Shown here one piece after another: positions 11,001 through 21,649 of a DNA stretch of 64,000 nucleotides. The notes under the pieces were generated by a model. That model did no database searches, was not told where the DNA came from, and saw only the letters and a program-made list of their open reading frames with translations. Location of the stretch: assembly GCA_030340625.1 (NCBI GenBank), contig JAOPHQ010002559.1, positions 327,001-391,000 on the forward strand, in the 5' to 3' direction. Position 1 is the stretch's first letter, and every line of letters begins with the position of its first letter. A program made the position numbers and the translations under genes. The stretch is from Merluccius polli (taxonomy: Eukaryota > Chordata > Actinopteri > Gadiformes > Merlucciidae).

Positions 11001-11423
11001 CTCGCGCCCCGGTTTGTTGGTCCTTTTGAGATCGAGGCCATCATTAATCCTTGCGCTGTGCGTCTCCGGCTCCCTCCTTCCCTTCGGGTTCACCCCACCT
11101 TTCATGTCTCTTTGTTGAAACCCGTCTCCTCCTGTCCTCTGGCGGTCACTCCGCCTGCTCCACCCCCACCGCGCATCATTGACAATCACCCGGCGTGGAC
11201 GGTCCGGCGGTTGCTGGATGTCCGCCCTAGGGGACGCGGATTCCAGTACCTGGTGGACTGGGAGGGTTATGGACCAGAACACCGGCAATGGGTGTCGCGG
11301 AGCATGATCATGGATGATGCACTAATTACAGACTTCCATCGAGCTCATCCTACTGCCAGACGTCCGCCAGGTGGCGCCCGTAGAGGGGGGGGTACTGTCA
11401 CGGTCTCTCCTGCCAGGTCCTAG
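8047..11423 (+). CDS. Pol: protease, RT, RNase H, integrase, chromodomain
   Basis: The enzymatic polyprotein is reached by -1 frameshifting from gag; the frame is open from 7998, but its in-frame ATGs are unlikely starts. Numbering from 7998, an aspartic protease shows ALVDSGADES (about residue 60). The RT has YLDDILIFS (about 376), and RNase H has VEVDASDTGVGA (about 522). Integrase has an HHCC finger (HPGIN...CATC, about 713-748) and a catalytic triad IALDF, SDRGPQF and QAEWANQ, with exactly 35 residues between the second Asp and Glu. A chromodomain around 1066-1106 (WTVRRLLDVR...YLVDWEGYG) probably steers insertion to marked chromatin. The stop at 11421-11423 falls 28 bp inside the 3' LTR. 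No nonsense codon or frameshift is present. Confidence 0.95.
11381..11395 (+). promoter_or_regulatory. polypurine tract
   Basis: The G-rich run AGAGGGGGGGGTAC directly precedes the 3' LTR and would prime plus-strand DNA synthesis. It overlaps the pol frame. Confidence 0.75.
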
Positions 11424-11925
11424 CTGCCGCTGGTTTCGTTCCTTGTCTGTCTTGTCTTGCCTCATTGATCACCCACACCTGACAGTCATCTCCAATCAGG
11501 ATCACCTGTATATATACCCCAGCCTTCCAACCACTCGTCGCCAGATCGTCAGTTGTACTACCATGTTGAGTAGCTCTTGATTCTTCACCCAGTATTCTTA
11601 GTTTCCTAGTTTACTCGTGTTCTAGTCTGCGCATTCCTAATACTCTCTTTCTACCAGCCATCACCATCACGACCACCCTTCAATCCTGCTCTACTGCCGG
11701 AGTTACCAGCACCACCGGATCGTCGGGTGTGGCTGTCGGTTTGGCTGCCAGCCGACACATTCCACCCCGGTTCGGACCACCCGGTCCGTGGAGCCAGGTT
11801 ACCATCAGCGACCACCAGCATCAACCATTCCCACCCGTGGATTAATAAACGGTTCAACTGATACCTCTCTCGTCTGTTGTTACTCATGCCGTGCGCTTGG
11901 GTCCTTCCTGTCTTGATTGGTAACA
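11396..11925 (+). repeat. 3' LTR
   Basis: 530 bp, same ends as the 5' LTR, four differences by eye. Followed at once by the TATAC target duplicate (11926-11930). Confidence 0.95.
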
Positions 11926-11930
11926 TATAC

Positions 11931-13260
11931 TATTTTATTATTTTCCTATAAAACAAACACATCAACTTGGGACACAGAACCACATTAATGCAGTTCACGT
12001 CCAGATATTCTCAGAGGACAATAAATCAGTGGAGGCAATCCAAAGCTGTGAATGTGGATGGAGACCAAATGATCCATGAAGACCAATAGAATGATTTCTC
12101 AGCCAACTCATACAGGGAGGGCTGACCGCCACACAAATGCATTATGGCGGCAAGTCTCTTTGGGGCTACTAATGGACATCAGCACTTCCCCCACTCTCCT
12201 CTGGGACACTCGTGATGTGAGTGAGTGTGTGAGTGAGTGTGTATGTCTTTGTTGTGGCTGTTTTGTGTATGTGTGAGAGAGAGCGAGAGCGTGGTTGTGT
12301 GTGTGCACAACATGTGAACACAGAGTTTGTGTGTGCAAAGAGATGTCCCCCCCCCACACACACTATGAAGGTAAATTAAGGACTTAAATACTGTATGCGT
12401 ATGTAGCAAGATTTGAGCATATACATGTTTTGTGTTGTTGCAATTGTGATTCACACTTGTAGATTACAGAATTGTATCTGCAAAACAAAGATGTGTAACT
12501 TGTAACACAATGATTTGTCCCTGTAACTGTACAACTCGAAAGTGTAGATTAAAACTTTGTTTCCCATTCATTCACTCCATTGACGTTTTAGAAAATCCTT
12601 CTAAAGAGTTTTAAGTCTGGAACTAAGCCAACCAGCTACGAGATGATTGGTCGGTAGAAATTGGTCTCTTCAACTTCGTTGTTTGCTGTTTCCCAATTAG
12701 TGGCCCGCCAGAGCCTCTGAGAACAGGCATATTAAATGATGGAGCTGGTGTGTTCAAGCAGATAGAAAAAACACAGCCAAGCTCGCAGACACAGATTTAA
12801 TAAATTAGAAAAACCTAATTTAGAAAGAGGAAGGAAAACATGACAAAACTGTGTCTACATTGAATAAATTCTAAAAGGTTTTCGACTGCCTTTTGTATTA
12901 GAAATAAAGAGCAACTGACAAATTAAAAAATGGAAATATACTTTGAAATCATTTCTGGAAAGGAAGAGTAAACAGGAAAATCCAAATAAAAAATAAATAA
13001 ATACATTCATCACAGAGTGAGATTACAGAAGTGTAATCAAAATAGAGGACACTGTTTGGTACACTCTCTCCTGCACAGTAGTCTAGTTAAAAGTAGTTTG
13101 ACCTAAAATCAAGCACTGTAAAAGGGTTGCCACTTATTAGCGCGTCACTGGCCGAGCTGGTGGGGGAGTGACCCTGAGCCAAATCCTCCAGAGATGTGCA
13201 TCACCAGCATCATGAGTGCATTCCCTTTCTGTTATTGTTATGTTATGTTTATTGTACATA
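11931..13260. other. no gene seen; GT/GAGT-rich SSR patch
   Basis: Simple GAGTGT and GTGT-rich sequence occurs at about 12216-12360, which explains the low-complexity open frames there. The rest is AT-rich without a recognised gene. Confidence 0.6.
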
Positions 13261-13264
13261 ATTT

Positions 13265-13460
13265 AAAGGGGCTGTTGACAACTTTTCCCACCCTAGCGTT
13301 TCAAAGTGGTATCATTTTTTTGTAATATTTCATTCTATATTTATGTCCTTGATAGTTCCTCTTTATTGTATGCACCATCCACACCAAAGCAAATTCCTTG
13401 TAATTAAAAACTTATCTGGCAATAAATCAAACTCTGATTCTAATTCTGATACTTTAGGCT
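13265..13460 (+). repeat. LINE 3' tail remnant
   Basis: Ends in a string like 'ctggcaataaatcaaactctgattctaattctgat', a form of 3' tail with a CTGATT microsatellite shared by many fish non-LTR elements. No coding part remains. Confidence 0.4.
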
Positions 13461-13559
13461 TGGCCTACATCAATTGCACAATGCATTTGACTTAGTTCCC
13501 AGGTATAATTGTATTCGTAACTATATTGAGTTGGTCAAAAGCATTTATTGGTCATGTAG

Positions 13560-13695
13560 GAGTTATTTCATTAGTTTGATTATTTTATTATTATGTTATT
13601 TTTGTATTTATATTTGTAGACACTAGGGGCACTAAGAACCAGACCAGGAAGGATGAGGATGAGGAAATGCACCAGGAAGGGACATGTTTTTAGTC
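13560..13695 (+). repeat. dispersed repeat, copy A
   Basis: Shares a long block (ATTAGTTTGATTATTTTATT..., CACTAGGGGCACTAAG, CAGGAAGGATGAGGAT) with 15428-15525. The family is unknown. Confidence 0.6.
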
Positions 13696-13738
13696 ATACT
13701 AAGTATGACGTCAAATTGAGTATGTAGTGCGTTCACAC

Positions 13739-14279
13739 TAGAGGATGGATACCCGACGGGACCCGACATGCCGGGTCGGGTTCGGACAGACATTTAGAAA
13801 TGATGCTCGGGTTTGGGACGGGCTCGGTCACGTCCGCGCGATTTGAAATTTAAAACAGCTTATTATGCATGGTAGCCAATGGGCCTGTTTCACATGTTGC
13901 AAAGGTTTGATTGTGTGATTAAAATACATTTTATAAATAGGACATAACCTAACAGCCGTATTTCTGTGACAACGGAACATGCGCATAGCCTAGCCTACTG
14001 TGTGTGACTGACACATTCGCGCATGCAATTCGCACATGTTGCGCTCATCTGTTTGTTGACATTTCCAAATGCGCTGCAGTTGCGTAATAAAGGCGGACTT
14101 TCATAACACAAACGTAAATGTGTCATTAGGATGAAAAAATATAGACTTTAACTGTCGGGCTCGGGTCGGGCTCGGACATAAAAAGCTTGATACCTGTCGG
14201 GCTCGGGTTGGGTTCGGTTACTCCTCTGTTGGACTTGGGCCGGGCTCGGACAGAAAATTCCGGCCCGATCCGCACTCTA
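13739..14279. mobile_element. non-autonomous hAT element, 541 bp
   Basis: Flanked by an exact 8-bp duplication GTTCACAC (13731-13738 and 14280-14287), the hAT hallmark. Ends are TAGAG...CTCTA, with CCCGAC/GTCGGG and GGCTCGG-rich subterminal repeats. No transposase is present, so it would need one in trans. It sits inside the repeat that continues at 14288. Confidence 0.85.
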
Positions 14280-14287
14280 GTTCACAC

Positions 14288-14460
14288 TGCAAAGTATGTG
14301 GATTTCGTGGACTCAAGAAATGCCTGAGTGTATAGTAGATTAGCAAGAATTTCTCAGTATGCGGCATGAGCTTACTGGACATACTCAACTGCACCACAAT
14401 GCATTGCGTCTCTTCAGACGTCACCTCACATCTCAGAAAACATTGGAGCCAATTTCCAAA
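14288..14460 (+). repeat. dispersed repeat, inverted copy at 62.1 kb
   Basis: The block with AGATTAGCAAGAATTTCT, TTACTGGACATACTCAA and GCATTGCGTCTCTTCAGACG recurs in reverse complement at about 62085-62215. With 13700-13738 it is one older repeat split by the hAT insertion. Confidence 0.7.
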
Positions 14461-16150
14461 CAGGTGTCATTTAGATAAACTGACCACCAGAGCTGGGGAC
14501 TTGCCACTTGACTTCAACTTGCCTACTGTGAGACTTGTGATGGCTCAGGTTCTAATGGCTATGATAGGTGGTGGTGGATGGACTGGACTGGGGGGGGGGG
14601 GGGGGGGGGGAGTGCTGCTGTTGGCAGCCTCTGCTGTCCGCTCTGAAGCACGTCAGGAAGCCCGCTAGACACACTAGAACATGACTGGAGTTCGCCTCTA
14701 TGTTTTACTTGGTTTAGCGCTGTTATTTCGGCAGCGCATCAGTCAACACATGTTGACTGATAAATGTGCATTAACGAATACAAAAAATATACATTTCTAT
14801 GGTGCATGGACATCAGTCTTGTAGTCTTCATCGCCGATCGAGGTCCGCTGTGAATCTTTTCCTGGAAGCCCAGCCTGCTCATCCTCTCCGTCTCCTGCCT
14901 CAACTCTAATCACATCCTTCTCTTAAAAGGAAAACCAGTTACCATCCAGACATTTTGAACAAAGAGATCCATATATCAGAAGGAGATGGAGGCAGGCGCA
15001 GTATATAGCTACCACTTCTGGAAGTGGTGGATCTCTGAATACTTACCAGTAAAGCAAGTGGGGACAGACATGTTCCACAGTAAGAAGAAGCCTCACTCTT
15101 GGAGACATTGTCGTCATACAGCACCCAGAAATTCTTGGATAATGGGCAAGGTTTTGGAAGCTAAACCAGACACAAAAGACCTAGTGCACACTGTATGTCT
15201 TCATACAAAACACAATATACTGGAAAGGCCTGTCACAAAGGTCTGTTTGCTACTGGAGGCAACAGACTAGAACAATATGAACCAAACTGTTTCACAGAAA
15301 CATCAAAGAAGAAAATATTCAGTCAAGCTGAAATACATGACATAATATTGAGAATATAAGTTTATTCATAGCTCCATTGAAATGTAATATAATTGTGTTT
15401 TGCACAATTAGGGGCCGGAGTGTAGGAGTTTTTTCATTAGTTGTATTTTTATTATTATTTGTTATTTTTGCATTTATATTGTAGACACTAGGGGCACTAA
15501 GCACCAGAGCAGGCAGGATGAGGATATTGTCTTGAATGGACAATGGAGTTCCTACTGTATGCACATTCTCAAGCCAAGAAAAAAACACCAGCGTAAACGC
15601 ATGGTTTATGCAGATTTGTTTGTACGCAACGTTGATAAATGAGGGCCATGGCAGAGCCATTGAAATAGACAGAGTTACGACATCTCCGTTCACTCTATCG
15701 GGCCAACTATTTTAGAGCAATGGCAGATCATGGGGGTACTTGGGTGGTTGACATATAAGCCCAAAAAAAGTATTTTAAAAAAACTTGACATATTATCCCT
15801 GAAATTGTTTTATTTGTGTTGCTGTGACTCTGGGATTTTCAATGAATTTTTAACGAAATCTCTATATATTCAACAATTTGCTGTATCAGTACCCAAAATT
15901 GTCATATGGTATGCTTTGATATTTAACATTTCCTTGTTAAAATCTGGTATATTTTACATTATTCTTCTAAATCATCACGCGGAATACAGCATATTTCCTC
16001 AATCTTTCAAAGTATTTTAGATTAATTCTGATAAACCTTGTAATAATCTTATCAAAATGCTTGAGACTTTTGCTAACACTATTTCCTTTGTGCTCTATTG
16101 ACATTTTCATGATTTATCAGTAACAAAGCCTTTTTTTCTCACAAATGTGA
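14461..16150. other. no gene seen; G tract and repeat copy B
   Basis: Includes a G homopolymer at about 14590-14610 and, at 15428-15525, the second copy of the repeat at 13560-13695. Open frames here show no conserved motif. Confidence 0.5.
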
Positions 16151-16274
16151 ATGTCACACCAAATGACATGGTGTCACACCATATGATGAACTGCACCACA
16201 ACACAATTTGTCAAGGCAAAAAAGTGTTTTATACATTTAACATTCAAGTAAAAACAGTTAAAGAAATCACACGA

Positions 16275-16660
16275 ACTAATTGGGTTATAACAATGGTACC
16301 TTTTCAGCAAACAGTAAAAATCATTCACATATTAATTGGGTTATATCAACAATGGTAGGCCTACATTTTCAGAAAACATTAGAAATCATTCACATATTAG
16401 TTGCACTATACAACAATGGCACATTTTCAGCAAACAGTAAAAATCATTCACATAACTGGGTTATAACAACAATGGTACATTTTCAAAAAACAGTAAAAAA
16501 TCATTCACATATTAGTTGCGTTACAACAACAATGGCTTATTTTCAGCAAACAGTAAAAAATCATTCACATATTAGTTGTGTTACAACAACAATGGCTTAT
16601 TTTCAGCAAACAGTAAAACAGTACAAACCATTCACATATGAACTGATCAATAATATAAAA
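16275..16660. repeat. tandem repeat, about 60-bp unit, about six copies
   Basis: The unit contains TCATTCACAT, then GGGTTATAACAACAATGG, then TTTTCAGCAAACAGTAAAAA. The TCATTCACAT word recurs at about 16321, 16387, 16444, 16501, 16561 and 16628. The open frame across it is a by-product of the repeat. Confidence 0.85.
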
Positions 16661-16686
16661 TTCAATGGACACTGAAACCTTCAGAC

Positions 16687-17333
16687 TAGGGATGGCCCGA
16701 TACCATTTTTTTCAAAACGAGTACGAGTACGAGTATTTACATTTGTATACTTGCCGATACTGAGTACCGATACCGATATTTGGATGATAATAAAACAGCG
16801 GTAATAGCCTGCGTGTGTGTCCGAGAGGGCTGCTCTCCTCGGACACATTACTGTGAAGCCCCGGTGATGGTCTGGAAGTGTGGATGATAATAAAACAGCG
16901 GTAATAGCCTGAGTGTGTGTCCGAGAGGGCTGCCCTTGTTGGACACATTACTGTGAAGCCCCGGTGATGGTCTGGAAGTGTGGATGATAATAAAACAGCG
17001 GTAAGAGCTGGCGTGTGTGTCCGAGAGGGCTGCCCTTCTCGGGCAACTGTAGTGCAAAGGCCCGGTGTGTGTGTGTGTGGATGAACCAAAACATTGGATT
17101 TTTTCAGAGTCCCAAAAAGACCACCATGGGTCGGACCACCCCGGTCGATATTTCATTAGCTCCTGATGCACTGTAGCACTCTCCAACGGTCGCGCGGCGG
17201 TCAGTTTCGTTGTGCAAAATTTACGTGGTATCGGTGCGTGGTATCGGTGAATTTTTTATGAGTATGAGTACGAGTACATGAGTACAGTATCGGCCCGATC
17301 CCCGATCCCAGTATCGGTATCGGGCCATCCCTA
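16687..17333. mobile_element. non-autonomous hAT element, 647 bp
   Basis: Exact 8-bp duplication CTTCAGAC at 16679-16686 and 17334-17341. Ends are TAGGGATGGCCCGATACC and its reverse complement, with GTACGAGTAC and CCGATACTG subterminal repeats. The interior carries a 100-bp tandem repeat but no transposase. It inserted exactly at the stop codon of the minus-strand gene that follows. Confidence 0.9.
16781..17076. repeat. 100-bp tandem repeat inside the hAT element
   Basis: Units start at 16781, 16881 and 16981 with TGGATGATAATAAAACAGCG; the third is partial and more diverged. Confidence 0.9.
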
Positions 17334-17335
17334 CT

Positions 17336-19954
17336 TCAGACCATATTTAAGCTCCTCCAGTCAATGTCAGAGAGTTTGGCAGACCTGTTAAGTGGTTCTG
17401 GCTCAGATATTGAACATGCTATTTGACTGCAACTATAGAATATGCAGTCTGTTTTATTTGGCCAGATGAAGCTGTTCTTGCCACCAACCTGTTTCATGCA
17501 ATTAATTTCAGCCTCATTATCACATATATTCATGATTTGGCCCACATATGGCCTGGCATCATAGGTCACAATGACAAACTTCCCCACAGTGTAGCTGGTG
17601 TCATCATCAGAATCAGAGTTATACACTGGGTGGGTTGTTTAATTTGGCTGAAAGGTGAAATCTTGAGAGGTACTTTCCACATTAGAAGGAGTGAGCTGCA
17701 GTTTCTTGGGCTGAAAGCAGGGGCACATCTCTGGGTACTGGCAAAAGCAGCTAAGGCGTCTGTAGAATATTTCCCCAGGTGAAAAGGACAGCACTCGTGT
17801 GTTGCTGATTCCAACCACAGGGCACACTGTCGGAGGAAGCAAGCCATCTATTCCGACAATCTCATAATCTTCCACCCATCTGATGTTCACCTTTTCTGTG
17901 TTATCTTGAAGGTAATTAAAGAGATCTTTGGGTGTCTGTAGATCGACACCTCCATGAACATATTTGTCAGCACAGCGCTTCAGGGCTCCACCAACTCCGT
18001 CAGGAGCCCCCTTTCCATGGGACCTCTCTGAAAAATTCCAGGTTATTTTTGTAAAACCCAAAGTATATGGAACCGTGCTGAGTAGAAAACAGTTGGTACG
18101 ATTTCGGTATTGCGTTGCTGGAACATCACTTAAGATATGGAGTGTGTCAATATCATGGTCACTTTTGGCCTTGAAATCCTCTAGGACTGGCTTGATGTGA
18201 GCCCACACCGCCCTTTCATCATGTCTCAGAGACTGTGATACTGTTGCATAGCTCAGGGACCCACCAGTACCATAGGCCATCCCAGTATGCAGAGTTGCTT
18301 GCTGCCGGTTTCCTCCAAAGTGAAAGGCTTGAATTTCAGTATTAAGCTTGCAAGCATAGTTTTCACTGAAATCAATATGAAGGACCATCTTGTTGCTGTG
18401 CAAGTTCTCTTTGAGATGTTGAAACTGCCTATCCTGGTGAATCCAGTTGTAATGATGACCAGCCAGCTCTTCTAGATCTTTCTGGAACACTTCCAGAAGA
18501 TTGCCAACTGATCCCCTTTTTGTTCTTTTTACCCAGTTCTTGTAGGTTTTTTCTCTGACTGTAACATTCTCTTTCTGCCACTGTTCCCATGTGACACTCT
18601 CAGCAGGATCATGTGCTCTGACTTTGGCCAGTTCAAAACAGCACATGCACAAGTCATTATTTGTGCTACAGAATATTGTTGACAACAGTGTGGAAAGACT
18701 TGTTGTTGTGATTAGTCCACTTTTTGAGAGAGTTGTCATCAGAAGCCTCATGTTTTCATGTTGATGGCATGCACAGGTGTTGCGATCACATGGCTTTGGT
18801 TCAGTGATGTAAAACGGTTTGTATCTGGTGAATTGCCTGTAAGACATTCTGTACATTTCATCACTGTTTTAATTGTAGGCTTTGTGAAGGTCTTGAAGTG
18901 TACTTGTGAGGATCCTTCTTTGTTTCTTCTCTCCTCTCCCAATTGTGTCCTTTTTTCCTGGAAGCAAAATGCTGTTCTCGTCTAAAACCAGGAAAGATTC
19001 AACCCTTTTTTTCCTCTCACTGGCCATTTTTTTGGGAGCTCTGGGCTGAAAAGTTTCACTGACAGTGCCACAAGGCTTTCGCTGTGTTGTCCGCTGTATT
19101 TTCTTTCTGTATTTTTCTGATTTCAAATGTTCTTCTTTCAGTTTATTCGTAAGTTCCAGATTCTGCTTTTTAATTTTCTTCAGTTCTTTCCTTAGATTGT
19201 CATTCTGAACCTTGCACTTGTTTTGGAGGGACCGCTGCATATTTTCAGAGTGCCTCACAGGTGGAGAATTGGTGGAAGGATGTGAAGGGACAGAAGGCTC
19301 TGGTGGTGTGCTGCAGTTTGTTGGTGTTGCAGCATCACATTCATTTAGTGAAGCTTCAAGAGATGGAGGGGTCAGGTTCATAATGGCATCAACTTCCTGT
19401 TTTCTTTTTCTGTGTTTTTTTTGTGCATTTCTCCATTTCCCTCTCAATTTGCCTTGTTTAGACGGAGGAAGTGAGTGCACACTGAAGGATTTAATTTGTC
19501 CTTTTTGTTTCTTCTCTTCATACCGGTTAAAAAAAATAATATAATGACTACAATTTTTTAACTTTTCATTTTAGATTCACCATCTTGATTAGGCCTAATT
19601 TGATTCATTGTGCAGGCCTAATCTTGATAATATGACCCTGTACTGTGTTTAAGTTTCACTATGCAGATTGCGACCTAGACCTCAACCTTTCCTATAGTAA
19701 AGTTAGCCTTTAGGATAGTCTGTCTTGTGTGAACTGGCTTGATCTATTTACTTTTTCCTGCTTTCCCTTAGGATTTCCTTTCTCCTTGCAGGATCATTAT
19801 TCAGTCTCTCTCTGTACTGGCGTGTCCTCTCCTTGCTGGACATGTCTGCCTCACACTGACAGGAAACGTAGAAATAAGATATTTTAATATGCACAGAATG
19901 GTCAACATGGTAAAACATGGTTACGTAAAATATAAAAATGGAAAAGGGAAACAT
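17336..19954 (-). pseudogene. decayed DDE-like transposase gene, superfamily unassigned
   Basis: One continuous minus-strand frame runs from 19480 (or a little upstream) to the stop at 17336, broken only by TAA at 18871-18869 and TAA at 17641-17639. A short upstream piece at 19954-19748 (SSKERTRQYRERLNNDPARR) looks like its basic N-terminal exon with a possible donor AAAAA|GTAAAT. Segment two (19480-18872) is Lys/Arg-rich with a coiled-coil stretch. Segment three (18856-17642, 405 residues) has CDRNTCACHQHENM, VLHIDFSENY (D162), LHILSDVPATQYRN (D244) and WNFSERSHGKGAPDGVGG (E277). The 32 residues between D244 and E277 suggest an RNase H-fold D-D-E core. The last part (17626-17339) has a small SH3-like block, GKFVIVTYDARPYVGQI. 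I recognise the pattern as a multicopy animal family; a Sola-like origin is possible but unproven. Confidence 0.65.
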
Positions 19955-19991
19955 TAATTGTATAGATAATATATTTTTCCATCAATGTTTT

Positions 19992-19993
<2 letters not shown>

Positions 19994-20033
<40 letters not shown>
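19994..20033. repeat. (AT)n microsatellite
   Basis: Nearly pure AT dinucleotide run. Confidence 0.95.
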
Positions 20034-20035
<2 letters not shown>

Positions 20036-20475
20036 ATATTTATTTATATGAATATTCATGTAACATAAAGTGTATGTCATATGGTGTGACTGATGTGTCA
20101 TATGGTGTGACTTGGAAAAACTGTCACACCATATGACATTTTCATCAGTTAAGCTAATCTGTTAGCTAACTAAAAACCGATAGCCTTTACTCAACATGTA
20201 ATCTGCCACAAGGCAGTAATGCTTTTTAAAAGCAGAACTCACCTCTTGACCTTGCAAACCACTCCAGAGATGTTATCACAACTTCCTGGTTGAGTGTGGG
20301 CCTCTTCATCATTAAGATGTCCAAATTATTGCCCATTCAAAATATGCATTACAGTGTCACGCCATATGACACTCATTTTACAAAATGTATTTGGTCATAA
20401 CTTGCTTGGACATTATGCATAGACATCAAAACTTTATGTGGGCATTAAAAACACCAAATTCATTCACTTGAACTA

Positions 20476-21647
20476 CACTCACCGGCCACTTTATTAGGTA
20501 CACCTGTCCAACTGCTCGTTAACGCACATTTCTAATCAGCCAATCACATGGCAGCAACTCAATGCATTTAGGCATGTAGACATGGTCAGGACGATCTGCT
20601 GCAGTTCAAACCGAGCATCAGAATGGGGAAGAAAGGTGATTTAAGTGACTTTGAACGTGGCATGGTTGTTGGTGCCAGACGGGCTGGTCTGAGTATTTCA
20701 GAGACTGCTGATCTACTGGGATTTTCACGCACAACCATCTCTAGGGTTTACAGAGAATGGTCCGAAAAAGAGAAAATATCCAGTGAGCGGCAGTTCTGTG
20801 GGCGCAAATGCCTTGTTGATGCTAGAGGTCAGAGGAGAATGGCCAGACTGGTTCGAGCTGATAGAAAGGCAACTGTAACTCAAATAACCACTCGTTACAA
20901 CAGAGGTATGCAGAAGAGCATCTCTGAACGCACAACACGTCGAACCTTGAGGCGGATGGGCTACAGCAGCAGAAGACCACACCGGGTGCCACTCCTGTCA
21001 GCTAAGAACAGGAAACTGAGGCTACAATTCGCACAGGCTCACCAAAATTGGACAATCGAAGATTGGAAAAACGTTGCCTGGTCTGATGAGTCTCGATTTC
21101 TGCTGCGACATTCGGATGGTAGGGTCAACAACATGAAAGCATGGATCCATCCTGCCTTGTATCAACGGTTCAGGCTGGTGGTGGTGTAATGGTGTGGGGG
21201 ATATTTTCCTGGCACACTTTGGGCTTATTAGTACCAATTGAGCATCGTGTCAAAGCCACATCCCTTTATGACCACAGTGTACCCATCTTCTGATGGCTAC
21301 TTCCAGCAGGATAACGCGCCATGTCATAAAGCGCGAATCATCTCAGACTGGTTTCTTGAACATGACAATTAGTTCACTGTACTCAAATGGCCTCCACAGT
21401 CACCAGATCTCAATCCAATAGAGCACCTTTGGGATGTGGTGGAACGGGAGATTCGCATCATGGATGTGCAGCCGACAAATCTGCAGCAACTGCGTGATGC
21501 TATCATGTCAATATGGACCAAACTCTCTGAGGAATGTTTCCAGTACCTTGTTGAATCTGTGCCACGAAGGATTAAGGCAGTTCTGAAGGCAAAAGGGGGT
21601 CCAACCCGGTACTAGCAAGGTGTACCTAATAAAGTGGCCGGTGAGTG
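20476..21647 (+). mobile_element. Tc1/mariner DD36E-type element, damaged copy
   Basis: 1172 bp with 30-bp terminal repeats beginning CACTCACCGGCC and TA on both sides (20474-20475, 21648-21649). Compared with the intact copy at 59992-61211, it has a 13-bp deletion after about 21125, a 3-bp deletion near 21180, a roughly 32-bp deletion near 21262, and a nonsense change (AATTAG for AATGAG, about 21367). Apart from these I count only about five substitutions. It could still be moved in trans because both ends are intact. Confidence 0.93.
20623..21189 (+). pseudogene. Tc1-type transposase, frameshifted
   Basis: The reading frame starts like the intact twin (MGKKGDLSDFERGMVVGARR) and keeps both N-terminal helix-turn-helix regions and the first catalytic Asp (WSDESRF). 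A 13-bp deletion shifts the frame after residue about 168, so translation ends at 21189, before the second Asp and the Glu. The truncated 188-residue protein would retain DNA binding only and could in principle act as a competitor of the full transposase. Confidence 0.93.
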
Positions 21648-21649
21648 TA

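Larger units (their letters stand above)
6517..11930 (+). mobile_element. complete Ty3/gypsy chromovirus, sushi/Tf1-like
   Basis: A full-length LTR retrotransposon: 5-bp direct duplication TATAC at 6517-6521 and 11926-11930, LTRs 6522-7051 and 11396-11925 (both 530 bp, TG...CA ends), gag 7069-8067, pol in the -1 frame to 11423, purine tract 11381-11395. The presence of gag, protease, RT, RNase H, DD35E integrase and a C-terminal chromodomain, with no env, places it among chromoviruses. The frameshift layout resembles vertebrate sushi elements. By eye the two LTRs differ at only four positions, so the insertion is young. All coding frames are open, so the copy may be competent. Confidence 0.95.

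Noticed and set aside
17336..19954. Stop-codon readthrough or recoding as the likely explanation of the two TAA codons
   Set aside because: No known recoding element is visible, and simple nonsense decay of a multicopy gene is more economical; kept only as a testable alternative.
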